This document shows positions 5,104-11,881 of a stretch of DNA of 11,881 nt, piece after piece. The notes below the pieces were generated by a model, which saw only the letters and a program-made list of their open reading frames with translations, searched no databases and was not told the origin of the DNA. The stretch spans positions 1-11,881 of the forward strand of contig JAJZYO010000030.1 in the NCBI GenBank assembly GCA_021798075.1, given 5' to 3'. Source of the stretch: Actinomycetes bacterium. GTDB taxonomy: Bacteria; Actinomycetota; Acidimicrobiia; Acidimicrobiales; Palsa-688. A program made the translations under genes and the position numbers. How positions within the stretch are numbered: position 1 is the first letter of the stretch; each line of letters starts with the position of its first letter.

Positions 5104-7217
5104 AGATGGCGTGGACGGCCTCGTCGCCGAGCAACCTCACGTCCCTGCGTCGTCCCTGGGCTCGTGGCTGAGACGGCTCCGCTGGCCAGTTATAGGCCTG
5201 TGGGTGCTGGTCGTGGTGGCGCTCGCGCCCTTTGCCGGCGCATTGGCCAAAGCGACCAACGGCACGGCCCTCGCTTTCCTGCCCTCCTCATCCCAGTCGG
5301 CGCGTGTCGCCACTATCGAGGAGCAGGCGCAACGGGTGTCAGGCGGGCTGGTCAGCCAGCAGGCAGTCGTTGTCTTCGCGGGGTCCCACCGCCTGGGGCC
5401 AGGCGACCTGAGCGCTGTCCGGACGGCACGCCGGGCAGTCGAGCGCCTGGACGGGCCCGTCCGTGGGCTCAGCCCCCCCGGCCCCATCCAGCAGTCCCGT
5501 GACGGGAAAGCAGCCCTCTTCGCGGTCTCAGTGTCGTCATCGTCGAACGACGTGACCTCTGTCGATACCACCGCCGTCAAGGCGGTCAGAGAAGCGGTCA
5601 GAGAAGTGGTGGGCCGGCCCACGGCCGGTCCCCGTGGCAACCTCGAGGTTGCGGTGACCGGAACTGCTGCTGTCTCGGCGGACAGTGGCAGCACCACCCT
5701 GAGCGCTCTGCTGCTGAGCGCCCTCGTCATCGTCGGGGTCATCCTGCTCGCGGTCTACCGGAGCCCCGTGCTCTGGGCCCTCCCGCTCCTGAGCGCCATT
5801 GGAGCCGTCGAGGTTGCCAAGGCGGCCGCCTATGGGCTGGCGGAGGCCGGGACCACCGTCAGCTACCTGTCCTCGGCCATCTTGGTCGTGCTCGTATTCG
5901 GTGCGGCGAGCGACTACGCCCTGCTTCTCGTCCACCGCTACCGGGAGGAACTGCACCGCCACCTTGCCTGCGAGGACGCCATGGCGAGCGCGCTGCGGGC
6001 CACCTTGCCGACCCTGGTCGCCTCGGCAGCGACCGTCGCTGGCGCCATGCTCTGCCTCCTCGCCGCCAGCTCTGCCTCGCTGCACGGGCTCGGGCCGGTC
6101 GGGGCCGTCTCGGTGCTGTCCGCGCTGGCGGCTGAGACGACCCTCCTGCCGGCGCTCCTGCTCGTCCTCGGCCGAGCGGCTTTCTGGCCGCGCACCTCGC
6201 GCCCCGGCCAAGTCGGGGACGAAGCCTCACGTACCTGGGGAGCCATCGGCGCCCGTGTCGCCCGCCGCCCGGTGCCGGTGGCGCTCGGCGCTCTTGTCCT
6301 GCTCGGCGCCGCCTGCGCCGGCTTGGCATCTCTCCATACGAACAGCGACCCCTTCGGCGACCTGAAAGGCCGTCCCGGCAGCATCGTCGGCGAGCAACTC
6401 CTCTCCGAGCACTTCCCTCGCGGGATGCTCGCCCCGCTCGTGCTCCTGGCCCCACCGAGCGAAGCTGCGGGTGCAGAAGCCGCCGCAAGATCCACGACCG
6501 GCGTTGCCGCCGTTACCTCGGGCCCCGAGTTCGGCGCCTTCGAGAGCTACTCCCTCGTCCTCTCTGCCCCCCCGTACGGGCCGGGGGGCTCTCAGGCGAT
6601 CAGCGCCCTTCGCGCCAAGCTCGCCGGGCGCGCCCAGCGCGTTCGTGGGCGGCGACCCGGCCGCAGAGTACGACATCGCCAGGGCCGCCGGGCGCGACAC
6701 GGAGGTGCTCATCCCCCTCGTGCTCGTCGTCAGCTTCGTCGTCATCGCGCTCCTGCTGCGCGCTCTGGTGGTTGCGCTCGTACTGGTAGCAACGACGGCG
6801 CTCAGCTTCGGCGCCTCCTTCGGGCTATCGAGCCTCCTCTGGCACTACGGGCTCGGCTACTCGAGCGTCAATGCCGAGATCCCGCTCTATGTCTTCATCT
6901 TCCTACTCGCCCTCGGGGTCGACTACAACGTCTTCCTCAGCGCGCGCGTCCGGGAAGAGACTGGCAGCCTGGGTACACGGCGGGGGACCCTCCAAGGCCT
7001 CGCGCTGACCGGGGGTGTCATAACAGCGGCTGGTGTCATCCTTGCTGCCACCTTTGCCGCTCTCGCACAATTGCCCTCGGTTTCGGTCACAGAGGTCGGG
7101 ACCGCTATCGCCATCGGGGTGCTCCTCGATACCATGCTCGTCCGCACGGTACTGGTGCCCGCGTTGTTCTTGGTTATCGGGGAGCGCGTCTGGTGGCCGC
7201 GCCGGGTCTCGACCTGA
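5096..7217 (+). pseudogene. MMPL/RND-family membrane transporter, single-base frameshift
   Basis: The gene encodes two halves of an MMPL transporter in adjacent frames. From the GTG at 5096 (GGGGAG six bases before it), residues 1-511 cover TM1 (31-50), a first external domain, a TM cluster (201-360) with the hallmark FGAASDYALLLVHRYREE (Asp273-Tyr274), TM7 (394-412) and most of the second external domain. The frame then fails, and the next frame carries APSAFVGGDPAAEYD, the second TM cluster with the matching LALGVDYNVFLSARVREE motif, and a stop at 7215-7217. Removing one G from the GGG at 6626-6628 restores 706 residues, normal for the family. MMPL proteins use proton force to export lipids or small molecules. 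A true mutation or a base-calling error would look the same. The unshifted frame remains open into lysA, making a false fusion. Confidence 0.85.
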
Positions 7218-7227
7218 AGGGACCGAC

Positions 7228-7291
7228 AGGACCTGTTGCTGGCAGGACCGGCTGCTGGCAGGACCTGCTACCGGCAGGACCTGCTACCGGG
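7228..7291. repeat. four tandem imperfect 16-bp repeats forming small hairpins
   Basis: Units start at 7228, 7244, 7260 and 7276, each beginning AGGACC. Units 3 and 4 (AGGACCTGCTACCGG plus C or G) differ only at the last base; units 1 and 2 carry TTGCTGGC and GCTGCTGGC endings. CCTGC and the next unit's GCAGG pair with a 5-base loop, so the RNA could fold as a row of short stems. The tract begins 10 bases past the MMPL stop and lies before the tRNA 3' end. It might act as a weak bidirectional terminator. There is no T tract. Confidence 0.8.
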
Positions 7292-7334
7292 CAACTGGGG
7301 GTACGTGGCGACAACGGTCAACAGCAGGTGCAGG

Positions 7335-7406
<72 letters not shown>

Positions 7407-7415
7407 TGCCCGACC

Positions 7416-7421
7416 AGCATA
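7416..7421 (-). promoter_or_regulatory. possible -10 box of the tRNA-Arg gene
   Basis: The minus strand reads TATGCT ending 9 bases before the mature tRNA 5' end, which would place the transcript start just before it. No convincing -35 box is seen 16-18 bases upstream. The same 53-base gap must hold any promoter for lysA in the other direction, and I find no clear one. Confidence 0.3.
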
Positions 7422-7459
7422 GTGGTGCCGGCCGCCCAGCCTGCTCTCGTCCTGGCAGC

Positions 7460-8842
7460 ATGGATGACGTGACCCCAGATCCGCCCACAACCTCGCCCGT
7501 GACCGCATCACCCGAGCGAGGGGACGGCAGATCCAGCAGCGCGCCCACGGGGCCGGCCGGCCCCGTGCCCCTTCACCTCCTACCGGAGACGGCCGAGGTG
7601 GGCGCGACAGGGCGTCTCAGTATCGCCGGCGTGGACGTGCTGGGACTGGTCGGGGAGGTCGGGACGCCGGTCTTCGTGTACGACGAGGAGCACATCCGCC
7701 GGCGCTGCCGAGAAGCCCGCCGGGCCTTCGGGCCACGGGTCGCGTACGCGTCCAAAGCGTTCATGTGCAAGGCGATGGCGGCTCTCGTGCACGAGGAGGG
7801 CTGCTGCATAGACGTCTCGACAGGGGGAGAACTGGCGGTCGCGCTCGCTGCCGGCGTGCCGGGCGAGCGTCTCGTCATGCATGGCAACAACAAGTCGATG
7901 GAGGAGCTGGAAGCGGCCCGGGCAGCGGGCGTCGGTCGGGTCGTGGTCGACTCGTTCGACGAGATCGACCGCCTGGCCACCCTTTCACAAAAGCTCCCGC
8001 ATGGGCGGCCCGCCCCCAAGGTGTGGGCACGCGTCACGCCCGGTGTGGAGGCGCATACCCACGAGTACGTGATGACTGGCCAGGACGACTCCAAGTTCGG
8101 CTTCGGCTTGGCGTCGGGCGCTGCTGAGGAAGCCCTACACCGGCTGCGCTCGGAGTTCGCCGGAGTCGAGTTGGTCGGCCTCCATGTCCATATCGGGTCG
8201 CAGATCTTTGCCCTGGAGAGCTTCGAGCTCGCCCTTTCTGTAATTGCACAGTTCTTCGAGCGCTCCGGGCTGGAAGAGCTTTGCATGGGCGGGGGATTGG
8301 GCGTCCCCTACGTGGCCGGAGAGAGCGCCCCGTCGATAACCGAGTGGGCGGAGGCCATCAAAGTGGCGGCACGCCGAGCCGGGATAGCAGAGAAAACGGT
8401 TATTTCAGCCGAGCCGGGACGGGCCATCGTGGCGAGATCCGCCATCACCTGTTACACGGTCGGGACGGTAAAAGAACTCCCGGGCTTGCGCACCTACGTG
8501 AGCGTCGACGGGGGCATGAGCGACAACCCGAGACCCGTGCTGTACGGTTCGGGTTACGAGGCTTTCCTACCTCGGGACGTGCCGGCGGAGCGCCCACGGG
8601 TCGTGACCGTCGTGGGCAAGCACTGCGAGTCCGGCGACGTAGTCGTGCGTGACGCTCACGTCCCAACTGACCTTTGCGTTGGTGACGTGCTGGCTACGCC
8701 TGTCACGGGTGCCTACGGGCACTCGATGGCTTCCAATTACAACAAGGTTCCCCGCCCACCTGTGGTGTTCGTGAAGGACGGGAGCTGGCGAGTGGTAGTG
8801 AGGCGCGAGACCTACGAAGACCTTCTGGCGCTTGACGCCTGA
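7460..8842 (+). CDS. lysA: diaminopimelate decarboxylase
   Basis: A 460-residue PLP enzyme of the alanine-racemase/ornithine decarboxylase fold. It catalyses the last step of lysine synthesis, meso-diaminopimelate to L-lysine and CO2, in the cytoplasm. Visible motifs are the PLP lysine Lys99 in YASKAF, HVHIGSQ (242-248), the phosphate-binding GGG (277-279), EPGR (318-321), and the partner-subunit CESGD (389-393) with Tyr419 of AYGHSMASNYN. It begins with about 50 residues of low complexity before the LSIAGVDV strand. The ATG at 7460 lies 53 bases from the divergent tRNA-Arg. There is no Shine-Dalgarno site, and a GTG three codons later is an alternative. The frame is open upstream into the MMPL gene only because of that gene's frameshift. 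The next gene downstream converges, with 9 bases between stops, and hom, the usual neighbour, is displaced by 1.3 kb. Confidence 0.95.
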   Translation: MDDVTPDPPTTSPVTASPERGDGRSSSAPTGPAGPVPLHLLPETAEVGATGRLSIAGVDVLGLVGEVGTPVFVYDEEHIRRRCREARRAFGPRVAYASKAFMCKAMAALVHEEGCCIDVSTGGELAVALAAGVPGERLVMHGNNKSMEELEAARAAGVGRVVVDSFDEIDRLATLSQKLPHGRPAPKVWARVTPGVEAHTHEYVMTGQDDSKFGFGLASGAAEEALHRLRSEFAGVELVGLHVHIGSQIFALESFELALSVIAQFFERSGLEELCMGGGLGVPYVAGESAPSITEWAEAIKVAARRAGIAEKTVISAEPGRAIVARSAITCYTVGTVKELPGLRTYVSVDGGMSDNPRPVLYGSGYEAFLPRDVPAERPRVVTVVGKHCESGDVVVRDAHVPTDLCVGDVLATPVTGAYGHSMASNYNKVPRPPVVFVKDGSWRVVVRRETYEDLLALDA

Positions 8843-8851
8843 GGCGTGTGT

Positions 8852-9814
8852 CTATCCCGGCACGAGGGGCTCGGTGTGCCCAGTTACCTTCACCACTGCA
8901 CCGCAGGCGAAGCGCCCAAGCGCGGCCAAGGCCTCCAGCGCCACCCGACGCCCGTCGAAGCGTATGTCGCGCCAGGTGTACACGAGGACGAATGTGCCCT
9001 CTAGGCGCAATCGGTTACGTCTCGCTTCGTCGTAGGCCTTGGCCTCGGGGCTCCAGTGGTAGGCGAAGCCGTCCACCTCGATCACCACGGGGGGCGGCAG
9101 GGAGAAGTCGACCCGGTAACGGCCGTCAGGGCCGATATGGACCTCGCGGCCCAGCACCGGGATCTTCCAGAGGTGGAGCAGTTCGGACGTCTCGGCCTCC
9201 AGCGCGCTGGGCGTAGGCGCCCCAATCATCCCCCGCCGTGTGAGGAGGTCCCGCAAGGGCCGCACGCCACGGCGGCCCCGGCCTGCCCGACGAGAGAGTT
9301 CGGCCTCGAGCCCGCCGACCGTCACGAGCCTTGTCGACAGGGCTGTGTCCACCGCGTCGGCCAGTTGATGCGTGGTGGCGACGGCGGCGAAGTCCACCAA
9401 CGTGCGCAGGGGATCGGTGCAGTCGAAGTTGCGCCGATGGCTTACCCGGAGGTAGTCCAAGTCATTGTGGCGGTAAAGGTCGGCACCTGGGATTTGTGGG
9501 TGTCGCCGCGCCGGCACCGTCAGGCTGGGCCGGTCCGGGGGCCGCGCCTGCAGCTGCCACAGCCAGGCGGCCGAGCCATGGGAGACCACTGCGCCGGCGC
9601 CGGCGGCGAGCATCGCCACCATGAGACGCTGCTCGAAGGTCTCTGGGAACACAGCCGAGCGGTAGACGCGCCGAAGAGCCACGGCCCACTCACCAGCCCT
9701 GCACCGGTGGTGGATCTGGTCGCGGGTCATGCCCACACGGGCCAGCTGGTCCTTGGCCACGACGCCGTACTGGCGACGCAGGAGCTCGGCTACTTGTCTT
9801 TCCGTGCTGTCCAT
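8852..9814 (-). CDS. AbiEi-like winged-helix plus DUF559 (Vsr-like nuclease fold) protein
   Basis: A 320-residue two-domain protein. The N-terminal part (about 1-110) has the start of AbiEi-type antitoxin/transcription factors (QYGVVAKDQLARVGMTRDQI, then a basic RRVYRSAV segment). The C-terminal part (about 200-305) is a DUF559 domain: RVDFSLPPPVVIEVDGFAYH carries Asp236, Glu246 and Asp248, the acidic set of PD-(D/E)xK nucleases, followed by YDEARRNRLRLEG and VLVYTWRDI. This domain pair is common in actinobacteria, often in many copies, and its function is not settled. No AbiEii-type toxin is adjacent. The ATG at 9814 follows a TACAAT box by 8 bases with only a weak AAAAGG before it, so a leaderless mRNA is likely. 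It runs against lysA and hom, an insertion into an amino-acid gene group. Confidence 0.85.
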   Translation of the reverse strand: MDSTERQVAELLRRQYGVVAKDQLARVGMTRDQIHHRCRAGEWAVALRRVYRSAVFPETFEQRLMVAMLAAGAGAVVSHGSAAWLWQLQARPPDRPSLTVPARRHPQIPGADLYRHNDLDYLRVSHRRNFDCTDPLRTLVDFAAVATTHQLADAVDTALSTRLVTVGGLEAELSRRAGRGRRGVRPLRDLLTRRGMIGAPTPSALEAETSELLHLWKIPVLGREVHIGPDGRYRVDFSLPPPVVIEVDGFAYHWSPEAKAYDEARRNRLRLEGTFVLVYTWRDIRFDGRRVALEALAALGRFACGAVVKVTGHTEPLVPG

Positions 9815-9822
9815 GACCTTTT

Positions 9823-9828
9823 ATTGTA
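9823..9828 (-). promoter_or_regulatory. -10 box of the AbiEi/DUF559 gene, probably leaderless
   Basis: The minus strand reads TACAAT (one mismatch to TATAAT) 8 bases before the ATG at 9814, in the AT-rich stretch 9815-9840. Transcription would begin at or next to the start codon. No good -35 is seen at 16-18 bases. Confidence 0.45.
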
Positions 9829-9969
9829 TAAGAAGCAACAACAAGCGGCAGCGAGGGCGCGACAAATGTCCTCTGCGGCCAAGAGTGTCGGGTTCTGGGC
9901 GAAATAGGCCCCAAGCGCGTCAGAAGTGGACGAAGGCGACATTAGTAGCGACGAGCGGGCCCAGGGTCG

Positions 9970-10009
9970 GCTCCTAGCGTCGCCGGCGGGCTCCGAGCGT
10001 CGCCGGCGG
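9970..10009. repeat. 20-bp tandem duplication
   Basis: GCTCCTAGCGTCGCCGGCGG (9970-9989) is repeated at once with one change, T to G (9990-10009), and GGCCCGAG that follows may be a decayed third start. It lies in the divergent gap upstream of hom. No function can be assigned. Confidence 0.8.
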
Positions 10010-10072
10010 GGCCCGAGGGCGGACCGCCCGGTACGTTCAGTAGGCCCGCGGCCAGGTCTCCGCTCGAGAGTG

Positions 10073-10084
10073 CACACCCGTGTG
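10073..10084. promoter_or_regulatory. inverted repeat CACACCCGTGTG upstream of hom
   Basis: Perfect 5-bp arms CACAC and GTGTG flank CC, 85 bases before the hom start. It could be an operator for a dimeric regulator, but in GC-rich DNA a 5-bp palindrome is weak evidence by itself. Confidence 0.2.
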
Positions 10085-10169
10085 GCTCCCGCCGGCCGGC
10101 CGCTTCGCTGGCCAGCCTGTCGCCGGCTCGATAGCCTGCCCACCCATAGAGACGACGAGGAAAGACGCG

Positions 10170-11696
10170 ATGGGGTCGCCGGCGAAGGCTCAGCGCCGGT
10201 CAACCGCTACCGAGCCGGGAGCGGGCCGAGCCGGAGCCGAGCCCGGGCCGTCCGCGCGCCGAGCCGCAGGCGGGCCGCGGCGCCAGCCGGCGACGGGGCC
10301 AGTACGGCAGCCGGCGACCGGGCCGCAGCCGCAAGCCCAGCCGGCGACCCGACTGCAGTCCCAGCTGAGGCCGGTGGTCCGGGTCGGCCTGCTCGGGTGC
10401 GGCAACGTCGGGGCAGCCCTCGCGCGCCTCTTGTTGACTGACGCCAAGCGCATCGCCGAGCGCACGGGCATCGAGTTCGAGCTCGCCCGGGTGGCCGTCC
10501 GCTCGGCGGCCAAGGAACGGGACGTGCCCGGCGTCGAGGCCCTGCTCACCACCGATGCCGGCCACGTCGTCGACGACCCCGCCGTGGACGTGGTGGTCGA
10601 AGTGATGGGGGGCATCTCGCCGGCGAGGGACCTCGTGCTCCGGGCCCTGTCGCGGGGTAAGCCGGTCGTCAGCGCCAACAAGGAACTCCTGGCCAACCAC
10701 GGCGGCGAACTCTGGGACGCCGCCGGCCGGGCGGGTGTCGACCTGCTCTTCGAGGCCTCGGTGGCGGGCGGGATCCCGCTCATCAGGGCGCTGCGGGAGT
10801 CGCTCGCCGGCGAGCGCATCGAGCGGGTGATGGGCATCGTCAACGGGACCACCAACTACATACTCACCCGCATGGACTCCTCCGGTGTGAGCTACCGGGA
10901 GGCGCTGGCGGAGGCGCAGAGCCTCGGTTACGCCGAGCGCGACCCCACCGCCGACGTCGAGGGCTACGACGCCGCCGCCAAGGCCGCCATCTTGGCCAAC
11001 GTGGCCTTCGGGGCGAAGGTGGTCGCGGGCGACGTCTACCGCGAGGGGATATCGGCGATCACCGCTCAGGACATCGCCGTGGCGGCGCGCCTCGGCTTCG
11101 CGATAAAGCTCCTAGCCGTGGTCGAGGCTGGGCCCGACGGCTCGCTCGGGGTGCGTGTCCACCCCACGATGCTCCCGAGGGCGCACCCGCTCGCTTCGGT
11201 GCGCGACTCGTTCAACGCCGTGTTCGTCGAGGGCGACGCCGTCGGCCAGCTGATGCTGCTCGGGAGGGGTGCCGGCGGCCCGCCGACTGCCAGCGCCGTG
11301 CTCGGCGACTTGGTCGATGCCGCCCACAACCTGGTCGTGAAGGGCGCGCCACGCAAGCTGGAGCTGCACGACGTGACCGTCCGGCCCATCGACGACCTGC
11401 GCTGCGCCTACTACTTGTCACTCCTCGTCGCCGACCGCCCCGGCGTGCTGGCCGCCATTGCCAGCGTGCTCGGCCGCCACCACGTCTCGGTGCGTTCGAT
11501 GGAGCAGGAGGCCCCCGAGCCAGAGGCCGAGCCCGGGGAAGAGCGGGCCCGGCGCGCCGGGCCCGAACCAGAGGCCCACCTCGTCTTCGTCACCCACCCC
11601 GCCTACGAACGCGACCTGCAGGCTTGCCTCCACGAGCTCCGCGGGCTCGACGCCGTCCGTCGCCTCGGGAGCCTGATCAGGGTGACCGGGCGGTGA
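10170..11696 (+). CDS. hom: homoserine dehydrogenase with C-terminal ACT domain
   Basis: A 508-residue protein that reduces aspartate semialdehyde to homoserine with NAD(P)H, the branch step to threonine and methionine. VGLLGCGNVG (72-81) binds the cofactor, SANKEL (168-173) closes that domain, and FEASVAGGIP, IVNGTTNYILTRM and ERDPTADVEGYDAAAKAAIL hold the catalytic residues (Asp267 and Lys271 by analogy with the yeast enzyme). The ACT domain starts near 411 (RCAYYLSLLVADRPGVLAAI) and suggests threonine feedback. Two oddities: 68 N-terminal residues of low complexity with RQPATGP-type repeats, and a Glu/Pro/Arg-rich insertion at about 447-469 within the ACT domain. The ATG at 10170 has GAGGAAAG upstream; a GTG at 10374 would give the usual 440-residue core. 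The stop overlaps thrC by GTGA, so the two are coupled. Confidence 0.95.
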   Translation: MGSPAKAQRRSTATEPGAGRAGAEPGPSARRAAGGPRRQPATGPVRQPATGPQPQAQPATRLQSQLRPVVRVGLLGCGNVGAALARLLLTDAKRIAERTGIEFELARVAVRSAAKERDVPGVEALLTTDAGHVVDDPAVDVVVEVMGGISPARDLVLRALSRGKPVVSANKELLANHGGELWDAAGRAGVDLLFEASVAGGIPLIRALRESLAGERIERVMGIVNGTTNYILTRMDSSGVSYREALAEAQSLGYAERDPTADVEGYDAAAKAAILANVAFGAKVVAGDVYREGISAITAQDIAVAARLGFAIKLLAVVEAGPDGSLGVRVHPTMLPRAHPLASVRDSFNAVFVEGDAVGQLMLLGRGAGGPPTASAVLGDLVDAAHNLVVKGAPRKLELHDVTVRPIDDLRCAYYLSLLVADRPGVLAAIASVLGRHHVSVRSMEQEAPEPEAEPGEERARRAGPEPEAHLVFVTHPAYERDLQACLHELRGLDAVRRLGSLIRVTGR

Positions 11697-11881
11697 GCGG
11701 AGCAGCTCTTCCCGGGCCTCTGCCGGGAGCGGCTGCGCCCGCTTTGTGCCGTCCCTGGAGGGGCGTCATAGAGGAGTACCGCGACCACCTCCCGGTGAGC
11801 GAGCAAACTCCCGTGGTCACCCTGGGCGAAGGCAACACCCCCCTCCTGCTGGCGCCGAGGCTTTCGCAACGTACGGGCGCC
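11693..11881 (+). CDS. thrC: threonine synthase, N-terminal part (cut by window edge)
   Basis: The first 63 codons of a gene starting with GTG inside the hom stop (GTGA overlap). After a variable start, PWRGVIEEYRDHLPVS and TPVVTLGEGNTPLLLAPRL match the conserved beginning of the actinobacterial threonine synthase family. This PLP enzyme converts O-phosphohomoserine to threonine. The PLP lysine lies beyond the window. The order hom-thrC and the overlap support the call. A PLP-dependent relative such as threonine dehydratase is unlikely given this context. Confidence 0.88.
   Translation, partial: MSGAALPGPLPGAAAPALCRPWRGVIEEYRDHLPVSEQTPVVTLGEGNTPLLLAPRLSQRTGA

Larger units (their letters stand above)
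9908..10169. other. gap between the AbiEi/DUF559 gene and hom
   Basis: About 350 bases (9815-10169) separate the two divergent genes. The right-hand part is GC-rich with no convincing gene: its long plus-strand frames are Arg-rich shadows. It holds a 20-bp duplication and a 12-bp inverted repeat, given separately. The leader of hom must lie here, but I see no clear promoter, riboswitch or attenuator. Confidence 0.5.

Noticed and set aside
7407..7459. Lysine riboswitch or leader upstream of lysA
   Set aside because: Only 53 bases separate lysA from the divergent tRNA, too short for an L box, and no such structure is visible.
10080..10169. Upstream GTG extension of hom
   Set aside because: The added residues show no family similarity and lie before a clear Shine-Dalgarno site for the ATG at 10170.
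9926..10441. Arg-rich plus-strand gene in the hom leader
   Set aside because: It is a GC-rich shadow frame, overlaps hom, and has no ribosome site or recognisable domain.

Overview
The window comes from a high-GC, actinobacterium-type genome. Codon third positions are almost all G or C. GTG starts and GTGA stop/start overlaps recur, there is an F420-type luciferase-like oxidoreductase, and lysA, hom and thrC lie in the order known from Actinomycetota such as Mycobacterium. I cannot name a genus; an uncultured lineage of the Acidimicrobiia or Actinomycetes type would fit.

Layout from left to right. (1) 1-3240: two minus-strand genes, a GH127 (DUF1680) beta-L-arabinofuranosidase-like enzyme and an F420-dependent LLM-class oxidoreductase. 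The GH127 gene has a convincing promoter (TTGACT, 18 nt, TATCAT) that puts its start at 2085. The 8-mer GAAAACCT occurs three times in the spacers beside these two genes. (2) 3324-7406: a block of about 4 kb bounded by an intact tRNA-Arg(CCG) at its right end and, at its left end, a 31-bp same-orientation copy of that tRNA's 3' end (28/31 identical). This is the geometry left by integration at a tRNA 3' end. Two units diverge inside it. Leftward are a small repeat-containing membrane protein and a sugar-nucleotide epimerase. Rightward are a half-length YceI-like protein and an MMPL/RND transporter. A 26-bp inverted repeat lies between them over a promoter. No integrase is visible. Both reading frames that are broken in this window lie here, each by one base in a G/C run. 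(3) 7460-11881: lysA, then an opposite-strand AbiEi/DUF559 protein that separates it from hom, which overlaps the start of thrC (cut off by the window edge).

How the genes may work together. lysA, hom and thrC serve the aspartate family: LysA makes lysine, while Hom and ThrC lead to threonine. The block genes could form an envelope saccharide or lipid module: the epimerase would supply a nucleotide sugar, the YceI-like protein could bind a prenyl lipid, and the MMPL protein would export it. That reading is inference only. One caution: because of the MMPL frameshift, the frame beginning at 5096 stays open through the antisense tRNA into lysA, which can produce a false 1248-residue 'MMPL-LysA fusion'. 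I treat it as a frameshifted MMPL gene and a separate lysA.
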